Assembly (NCBI GenBank): GCA_050701795.1
Contig: JBOGDK010000018.1
Span: forward strand, 1 to 26,948
Source: WHSM01 sp050701795
Lineage (GTDB): Bacteria; Actinomycetota; Actinomycetes; Mycobacteriales; Micromonosporaceae
Length of the DNA: 26,948 nt
Direction: 5' to 3'
Both the position numbers and the translations under genes were made by a program. Below the pieces are notes generated by a model, which did no database searches, was not told the origin of the DNA, and was given only the letters and a program-made list of their open reading frames with translations. This document shows positions 21,848-26,948 of the stretch, in pieces; the stretch's first letter is position 1, and each line of letters starts with the position of its first letter.

Positions 21848-22417
21848 TCAGCGGCGTACCGCGGCCTCGATCAGATCCAGCACCGGATTGAGGTCCTCGG
21901 TGTCGCGGCCGGTGGCCAGGAGCATCACCAGGCCGTCGTGAGCCAGCTCGAGAAACTGCTGCAGCACCGCCACCGGTACGTCTTCACGCAGCGCTCCAGC
22001 TTCGCGTTGCCGTTCCAGCCGCTCCCGGGTCGCGGCGGCAATCGCCTCGGAACGCTGTGCCCAGCGCTTGGTGAAGTCCGGGTCGGTACGCAACCGGCGG
22101 GACACTTCCAGCTGGGTGCCGAGCCAGCCTCCCACCTCGGGTGATGTCGAATCCGCGACCAGATCCCGCATCACCTGTACCAGACCGTCGCGGGCGACCG
22201 TGTCCACCATGGCGGCGGCGTCGTCCTCGGCGACGGCGAGGAACAATGACTCCTTGTCGCGGAAGTGGTGGAAGATCGCACCGCGGGACAGCCCGGTCTC
22301 TTCCTCGAGACGGCGTACCGTGGCGCCTTCGTACCCGTGGCGGGCGAAACACGTCCGCGCGCCGGCGAGAATCTCCCGGCGCCGAGCGTCAAGCTGGTCC
22401 TGGCTCACCCGTGGCAC
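21848..22417 (-). CDS. TetR-family regulator, AcnR-like
   Basis: 189-aa TetR protein. The HTH is ARRREILAGARTCFARHGYEGATVRRLEEETGLSRGAIFHHFRDKESLFLAV, about residues 11-62; the RGAIFHHFRDKESLF version is typical of AcnR (Rv1474c; aconitase repressor of corynebacteria and mycobacteria). The C-terminal segments TQLEVSRRLRTDPDFTKRWAQRSEAIAAATRERLERQ and PVAVLQQFLELAHDGLV also fit that group. AcnR normally neighbours acn. Here no aconitase gene lies next to it inside the window: padR lies downstream and a nitrilase-fold gene lies divergently upstream. GTG 22417 is the start, with no clear Shine-Dalgarno. A 22-bp near-palindrome at 22449-22470 is a candidate operator. Confidence 0.82.
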   Translation of the reverse strand: MPRVSQDQLDARRREILAGARTCFARHGYEGATVRRLEEETGLSRGAIFHHFRDKESLFLAVAEDDAAAMVDTVARDGLVQVMRDLVADSTSPEVGGWLGTQLEVSRRLRTDPDFTKRWAQRSEAIAAATRERLERQREAGALREDVPVAVLQQFLELAHDGLVMLLATGRDTEDLNPVLDLIEAAVRR

Positions 22418-22448
22418 CAGTTGATCGTGTCAGGGGGCGCCTGCTTCT

Positions 22449-22470
22449 GCAATCCGTACGTACGGCTTGC
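22449..22470. promoter_or_regulatory. 22-bp near-perfect palindrome in the divergent acnR-like/nitrilase intergenic region
   Basis: GCAA-T-CCGTACGTACGG-C-TTGC: the central 12 bp are a perfect palindrome and the flanks extend it to 22 bp with one mismatched pair. It lies 31 bp upstream of the TetR start and 138 bp upstream of the nitrilase-fold start. It is a plausible operator for the TetR protein controlling one or both genes. Confidence 0.6.
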
Positions 22471-22608
22471 CATACGAGCCCGTCGTGGGTTGACCACTGT
22501 CGCTCGACCACGGCCGGCCGTGGCCGCTGGAGGGGTGCGTGCGTCGTACGTCGCGGACACCCCCGGTCGGGCCATCGGATACGCGGTGGCGGCTGGCAAG
22601 ATGGGCGG

Positions 22609-23481
22609 GTGACTCAGGCTCCCGACAGACCCCTCAAGGTGGCCGCGATCCAGGCGGAGGCGGTCCCTGGCGAAGTCGCGCACAACGCCGTGACGGTCGC
22701 CAGACTGATTCGCGAGGCGGCGGACGCGGGCGTACGGCTCGCCGTGTTTCCGGAGCTCTTCCTACCCGCGTACGACCCACCGGCACTGACGGCGAATCCG
22801 GCTCGATGCGACGTACCGGCCAACGATGACGACCTGGTGGCCGACCTCCGGCTGGACCCGATCCGGGAGGCCGTACAGGACACCGGCTCAGTGGCGCTGA
22901 TCGGAGCCGCGGTCGCGCGACCCGACGGTGCCCGCCGCTGCTCGGCGTTGCTCGCCAGCCCGTCTGGCACCGTCCATGCGGTGTACGACAAGCAGCACCT
23001 GTGCGGCAACCACGAGAAGGAGCTGTTCTCGCCCGGCGACCACGGTTGCAGCATCGAGGTCGACGGCTGGCGTCTCGGGCTCGGGATCTGCTACGACGGT
23101 TGCTTCCCGGAACACGCCCGAGCGGCCGCGCTGGACGGGGCACACGGTTACCTCTGCCCCAGCGGGTACGTGATCGGCTCGCATCCGCGACGCGACCTCT
23201 ACTACCCGGCACGCGCCCTGGACAACACGTACTACGTGGTGTTCGCGAACTCGTACGGCGGAGTGGCGCCCTGGCAGCTCTCCGGGGGCTCTGCTGTGTA
23301 TGACCCGCAGGGCCAGGCGGTGGGGAAGGCCGGTGCCGAAGGGGAGGCTGTCGTGGTTGCTGATCTCGACCCTGACGAGCTGTCCCGGATCCGTGGCCGC
23401 CACACCATGCTCGCCGATGTGATGGCTGAAGGCGCCAACATTGGCCCCCGGAGCCACATTGCCGTCGCGCCGGCACCGTGA
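22609..23481 (+). CDS. Carbon-nitrogen hydrolase (nitrilase superfamily)
   Basis: 290-aa nitrilase-fold amidase/nitrilase-like enzyme, cytosolic. The catalytic Glu-Lys-Cys triad is visible: Glu in AVFPELFLPAY (about residue 50), Lys in HAVYDKQHLCG (about 127), and Cys in LGICYDGCFPEHA (about 162). A further conserved Glu probably lies in HEKELFSPG. The C-terminal GPRSHIAV tail is intact. GTG 22609 starts the family alignment (VTQAPDRPLKVAAIQAEAV); the frame is open far upstream, but that part is antisense to the TetR gene. No strong ribosome binding site is seen. Substrate class (omega-amidase, N-carbamoyl or aliphatic amide) is not resolvable here. It is divergent from the AcnR-like gene and convergent with the beta-propeller gene. 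Confidence 0.88.
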   Translation: MTQAPDRPLKVAAIQAEAVPGEVAHNAVTVARLIREAADAGVRLAVFPELFLPAYDPPALTANPARCDVPANDDDLVADLRLDPIREAVQDTGSVALIGAAVARPDGARRCSALLASPSGTVHAVYDKQHLCGNHEKELFSPGDHGCSIEVDGWRLGLGICYDGCFPEHARAAALDGAHGYLCPSGYVIGSHPRRDLYYPARALDNTYYVVFANSYGGVAPWQLSGGSAVYDPQGQAVGKAGAEGEAVVVADLDPDELSRIRGRHTMLADVMAEGANIGPRSHIAVAPAP

Positions 23482-23512
23482 CGGCGGAAGCCGGGGCAGC
23501 AAGGGGGCCGGG

Positions 23513-24286
23513 TCAGAGCGTGAACAGGCGCAGCTCGCGCTGGTGCCGCGCGAGCAGCCAGCCCTCCCCGAGCTCCATCAGAAGGTTCGCGCCCGCGCAG
23601 ACCCGCTTCTTGCGGGTGCGCAGGTCGTAGAGGGCGAGAGCGTCCCCAGTTACCGGGGCGGGATAGGCGATGACACCGTGGGCTGCCTCGACGGTGTCGA
23701 CCTTCCTGCCCAATTTCACGTCCCACACTGCGGTGTGCTCCGCGGCGGCCAGGGCAGCTTCCGACGTCGGCACCGGTTCGTTGGTGGCCAGCGCCGTAAA
23801 CGCCGGCTTGGTGGGTCCGGACGTAGCCAGGTTGCCAGCGACCACCACGCCCTCGGTGACGCCGACGACGGCCGCTTTCCGTTCGCCGGCCCAGGTAAAC
23901 TTCCCGGTCGCGGCTTCGAGCAGGATCGGGGTGCGCTGCGGGGTACGCACCAGCAAGCGATCGCCGTCCGGCACGGATACGTGCCAGTCGAACTCGCAGC
24001 TGCTCTCGTCCTCGCCCAGCGCTGCGGGGGTGAGTCCCCAGAGCTTCCGGTGGGTACGGATCTGGTGAGCGCTCAGCTCGGCGGCACACCGCCCCTTCCC
24101 GACCTCGGTCCGGACATACAGGTCCTCGCTGATCGGGGTGACGTGGTCCCTGCGACGGTTCCTGTCGTCGTTATGGTGCATGACGGGTTTCCCCAGAGGC
24201 TTCCCGGTTCGCACGTCGAGGAAGTATGTGCGGGTATGGCCATCGGGACTGACGTTCACCGTGGCGATCCCGGTGTCCGGCAACAC
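23513..24286 (-). CDS. Beta-propeller-like (PQQ-type repeat) hypothetical protein, probably 5'-broken
   Basis: The open frame codes for up to 257 aa. It has repeating strand patterns ending in aromatic or acidic turns, such as TRTYFLDVRTGKPLGKPV, RLLVRTPQRTPILLEAATGKFTWAG and ALALYDLRTRKKRV, which suggest a beta-propeller of PQQ/WD type. The frame continues upstream of GTG 24286 but is cut by TGA at 24304-24302. Beyond it, the same frame reads MWRTTKRLGGTALADMHVAV onward from ATG 24394. A natural protein of this type would have an N-terminal signal peptide or lipobox and more blades, so this copy looks truncated or interrupted by a nonsense change. No ribosome binding site is evident at 24286. 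A sequencing error at one base is an alternative. Function unknown. Confidence 0.6.
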   Translation of the reverse strand: MLPDTGIATVNVSPDGHTRTYFLDVRTGKPLGKPVMHHNDDRNRRRDHVTPISEDLYVRTEVGKGRCAAELSAHQIRTHRKLWGLTPAALGEDESSCEFDWHVSVPDGDRLLVRTPQRTPILLEAATGKFTWAGERKAAVVGVTEGVVVAGNLATSGPTKPAFTALATNEPVPTSEAALAAAEHTAVWDVKLGRKVDTVEAAHGVIAYPAPVTGDALALYDLRTRKKRVCAGANLLMELGEGWLLARHQRELRLFTL

Positions 24287-24524
24287 GCCGCCCGGAAGGT
24301 CTCAGAAGGATGCGGCCGACATGGTGCCTTCCGGGACCGCCACATGCATGTCCGCCAGCGCGGTGCCGCCCAGGCGCTTCGTGGTCCTCCACATCAGAGG
24401 GTGCGTTCACTGGCCCCGGCCGGTCGGCGGGCGGCTCAGGTGGCGGGTCAGGAAGGCGCGAGGAAGCGTTGCCGCCTCCGCCCGTGTCCGGGAACGCTAA
24501 CCCGCGGGGCGCCGTAGCCAGCCG
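24287..24524 (-). other. Upstream remnant and spacer between the beta-propeller gene and hrpA
   Basis: 238 bp. Codons 24394-24305 are in frame with the beta-propeller gene and separated from it by one TGA. The rest (24395-24524) shows no gene, operator or strong hairpin by eye, apart from GTAGC-CAGCC-GCTAC at about 24513-24527, which runs into the hrpA 3' end and could act as its terminator stem. Confidence 0.4.
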
Positions 24525-26948
24525 CTACGGCAGCAGCTGGTCCACGGCGCGGTAGATCCGCTTCGCCGAGACCGGGTGCGCCGTACCGAGGTGCTGGGCG
24601 TATAGGCTGACCCGGAACTCCTCGATCATCCAGCGCACCTCGGACACGTCCTGCCGGTTCGGGCCGAGCTCGTCGACCAGCTCGGCGTACGCCTCGATGA
24701 CGTCGTGCACCTGCTGCATCAACTGGCGGTCCCGGGGGATGCTGCCGGGCAGCTTGTCCAGGCGTACGCCCGCGGCCTTCAGGTATCGCACCAGGTCAGG
24801 CAGCCGTTCCGCGCCGACGTCGGACACGAAACCCGGGTAGATCAACCCTTGGAGTTGGGTACGGATGTCCGACAGCGCCGGCGCGGTGGCCGGGTCCGCC
24901 GACGACAGCCGGGACTCGACGGCGTACCCGGTGGTGAGGATCTCCTCGACGGTGGTCACGATCTCCATCACCGTGTCGACCAGGTGAGGCCGTACCGCGT
25001 CGCGGAGTTGCTGGAACCCCGCCTCGTCCCAGGCCGGGCCGCCACAGCGGTCCACCAGGTCGTCGATGGCGGCCGCCGCGCAGTCGTCCAGCAACGCCAC
25101 GACGTTGCGGTACGGGCCTCGCGCCAAGCCCAACTTCTGCCGGTTGGACAGCCGCCCCTGGGTGTACGTCACCGGGGACGGCAGATTCAGCATCAGCAGC
25201 CGGCGGGTGCCCAGGCGCATCTCGTACCGCTGCTCGGTATCGGATTCGAAGACCCGTACCGCGACGGTGTCGCCCTCGTCGGCCAGGGCCGGGTACGCGG
25301 TGACCCGGTGGCCGGCACGGACCTGCTCGACGGTGCGGGGCAGCGCACCGATCGACCAGGTGGCCAGCCCGGTGCGCTCAACCGCGGCGGCCGCCTTCGA
25401 CACGGTGTCCCGCACCTTCGGCCGCAACGACGCCTTCAAGGCGTTCAGGTCCTTGCCTTCGGCGACCCGCTCGCCTTTCTCGTCCACCACCCGGAAGGCG
25501 ATCCGCAGGTGCGGCGGCACCTGGTCGGGCTGCCAGGCGCCGCGTGGCACAGTGATCCCGGTGATGTCGGCGAGTTCGTGTTCCACGGCGGGCAGCAGCG
25601 GGCCGTCATCCGGTCCGGTGAGTCCTTCCAGGACATCGGTGGCGTGGTCCGGGACCGGTACGAAGTTGCGCCGGAGCGGTTTCGGCAGGGACCGCAGCAA
25701 CGCGGTCAGCAGCTCCTGGCGCAGCCCCGGCACCTGCCAGTCGAACGGCTCCGGCTCGACCCGCCCCAGCAGCGGCAGCGGGATGTGTACGGTCACCCCG
25801 TCGGCGTCGGCACCCGGCTCGAACTGGTACGTCAGCCGCAGCCTCAGCCCGTCGATCTCCCAGACGTCCGGGTAGTCGTCCTGGCTGACGCCCACGACAC
25901 CCTCGTTGACCAGCATCGACGGGTCGAAATGCAGCAACTCCGGCTGTTCTGCGCGGGTGCGCTTCCACCAGCTGTCGAAGTGGCGTGCGGAGACCACGTC
26001 GGCCGGGATGTGGCGGTCATAGAACTGGAACAAGGTCTCGTCGTCGACCAGGATGTCCCGGCGCCGGGCCCGGTGTTCCAGCTCCTCGACGTCGTCCAGC
26101 AGGCCCCGGTTGTGGTCGAAGAACGCGTGCCGGGTCTCCCAGTCGCCTTCCACCAGGGCGTGCCGGATGAACAGTTCCCGTGCCAGCGGCGGGTCGACCC
26201 GGCCGTAGTTGACCTTGCGCTGGGCGACGATCGGTACGCCGTACAGGGTGACCTTCTCGTACCCCATCACGGCGCCCTGCTTCTTCTCCCAGTGCGGCTC
26301 GCTGTACGTACGTTTCACCAGGTGCCCGGCGAGCGGCTCGACCCACCCCGGCTCGATCTTCGCGTTCACCCGGGCCCACAGTCGGGAGGTCTCCACCAGT
26401 TCGGCGGACATCACCCACTGGGGTTGCTTCTTGAACAGCGCGGACCCGGGGAAGATGGCGAACCGGGCGTTGCGGGCACCGACGTACTCCCGTTTCGCGG
26501 TGTCCTTCAGTCCGAGGTGGGACAGCAGGCCGGACAGCAACGCGGTGTGGACCCGGTCCGGCGGTGCCGGTTCGTCGTTCAGGCTGAGCCCGAGGCTCTT
26601 CGCGACGTGGCCGAGCTGGCTGTGCACGTCCTGCCACTCCCGGATCCGCAGGTAATGCAGGAACTCGGAGCGGCACAGCTTCCGGAACTGGTTGGACGAG
26701 CGCGCCTGTTGCTGTTCGCGCAGGTAGCGCCACAGGTTGAGGTACGCCATGAAGTCCGATTCCTTGTCGGCGAACCGGGCGTGCAACTGGTCGGCGTGCT
26801 GCTGGGCGTCGGCGGGGCGTTCCCGGGGGTCCTGGATGGACAATCCCGCCACGATCACCAGGACGTCGCTGACGCAGTTGTTCCCGTCGGCCTCCAGCAC
26901 CATCCTGCCCAGCCGCGGGTCGACCGGCAGTTGCGCCAGCTTGCGGCC
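24525..26948 (-). CDS. hrpA: ATP-dependent RNA helicase HrpA, C-terminal part (N-terminus outside window)
   Basis: 808 codons (807 residues plus stop) of a DEAH-box helicase of about 1,300 residues; the helicase core with motifs I-VI lies beyond the right edge. The frame is open through position 26948, beginning GRKLAQLPVDPRLGRMVLEA, the conserved ratchet/HA2 region. SIQDPRERP and the KESDFMAYLNLWRYL segment then follow. From about 150 residues in begins the long DUF3418 C-terminal domain specific to HrpA: HVHTALL-like RVHTALLSGLLSHLGLKD, then NARFAIFPGSALFKKQPQWVMSAELVETSRLWARV, then EPHWEKKQGAVMGYEKVTLYG, then EEFRVSLYAQHLGTAHPVSAKRI at the end. HrpA remodels structured mRNA and acts on stalled ribosomes. 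There is no frameshift in the visible part. Confidence 0.95.
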   Translation of the reverse strand, partial: GRKLAQLPVDPRLGRMVLEADGNNCVSDVLVIVAGLSIQDPRERPADAQQHADQLHARFADKESDFMAYLNLWRYLREQQQARSSNQFRKLCRSEFLHYLRIREWQDVHSQLGHVAKSLGLSLNDEPAPPDRVHTALLSGLLSHLGLKDTAKREYVGARNARFAIFPGSALFKKQPQWVMSAELVETSRLWARVNAKIEPGWVEPLAGHLVKRTYSEPHWEKKQGAVMGYEKVTLYGVPIVAQRKVNYGRVDPPLARELFIRHALVEGDWETRHAFFDHNRGLLDDVEELEHRARRRDILVDDETLFQFYDRHIPADVVSARHFDSWWKRTRAEQPELLHFDPSMLVNEGVVGVSQDDYPDVWEIDGLRLRLTYQFEPGADADGVTVHIPLPLLGRVEPEPFDWQVPGLRQELLTALLRSLPKPLRRNFVPVPDHATDVLEGLTGPDDGPLLPAVEHELADITGITVPRGAWQPDQVPPHLRIAFRVVDEKGERVAEGKDLNALKASLRPKVRDTVSKAAAAVERTGLATWSIGALPRTVEQVRAGHRVTAYPALADEGDTVAVRVFESDTEQRYEMRLGTRRLLMLNLPSPVTYTQGRLSNRQKLGLARGPYRNVVALLDDCAAAAIDDLVDRCGGPAWDEAGFQQLRDAVRPHLVDTVMEIVTTVEEILTTGYAVESRLSSADPATAPALSDIRTQLQGLIYPGFVSDVGAERLPDLVRYLKAAGVRLDKLPGSIPRDRQLMQQVHDVIEAYAELVDELGPNRQDVSEVRWMIEEFRVSLYAQHLGTAHPVSAKRIYRAVDQLLP

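Noticed and set aside
22141..22608. Long N-terminal extension of the nitrilase-fold gene
   Set aside because: The extension is antisense to the TetR gene and Arg/Pro-rich; the nitrilase domain starts right at GTG 22609.
24302..24304. TGA in the beta-propeller gene as a selenocysteine codon
   Set aside because: No SECIS-like hairpin is apparent just downstream and the family is not a redox selenoprotein; a nonsense mutation or sequencing error is simpler.

Overview
The window is a high-GC actinobacterial chromosome segment. Its gene order (ctaA, sufR-B-D-Rieske-C-S-U-T, an Rv1473-like ABC-F ATPase, a small HTH protein, an enoyl-CoA hydratase and an AcnR-like TetR regulator) recalls the Mycobacterium tuberculosis Rv1460-Rv1474c region. 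Codon style, with heavy use of GTAC across codon junctions, suggests a Micromonosporales-type actinomycete, but the genus cannot be fixed from the sequence alone.

Layout. Positions 1-238 hold the C-terminal end of an FtsK/EccC-type ATPase. ctaA (heme A synthase) lies on the minus strand, divergent from a compact iron-sulfur assembly operon at 1380-8228: sufR, sufB, sufD, a Rieske ferredoxin, sufC, sufS, sufU and a SufT/DUF59 protein. Most genes in this operon overlap by 1-8 nt. An inverted repeat matching the mycobacterial SufR operator sits on the sufR start codon, and a 20-bp stem hairpin closes the operon. Next comes a minus-strand tetR-drrA-drrB-like export cassette with two identical-arm operators around its promoter. 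It is followed by an AlkD-like DNA glycosylase gene, head-to-head with an acVLRF1-type peptidyl-tRNA hydrolase (ribosome rescue).

Positions 12410-15125 carry a secreted GH25 muramidase with a perfect 20-bp terminator. They also carry an ABC-F translation factor with a 116-nt leader. That leader contains a six-codon, apparently leaderless ORF followed by an intrinsic-terminator-like hairpin, which is the architecture of antibiotic-sensing ribosome-mediated attenuation. Then follow a GT-C-like membrane protein (minus), a 75-aa HTH protein, an enoyl-CoA hydratase and an ABC half-exporter.

The right part is a minus-strand padR-flavin monooxygenase operon whose -10 box is exactly the spacer of a 13-bp inverted repeat. 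It continues with an AcnR-like regulator, a carbon-nitrogen hydrolase (plus), a beta-propeller protein with a probable nonsense interruption, and the C-terminal two thirds of the HrpA helicase, which runs off the window.

Themes: the gene content is mostly conserved core and regulatory material, with no mobile elements, CRISPR arrays, tRNAs or rRNAs seen. The novelty lies in the regulatory DNA: four well-formed operators, one putative attenuator, and a striking codon-context preference for GTAC.
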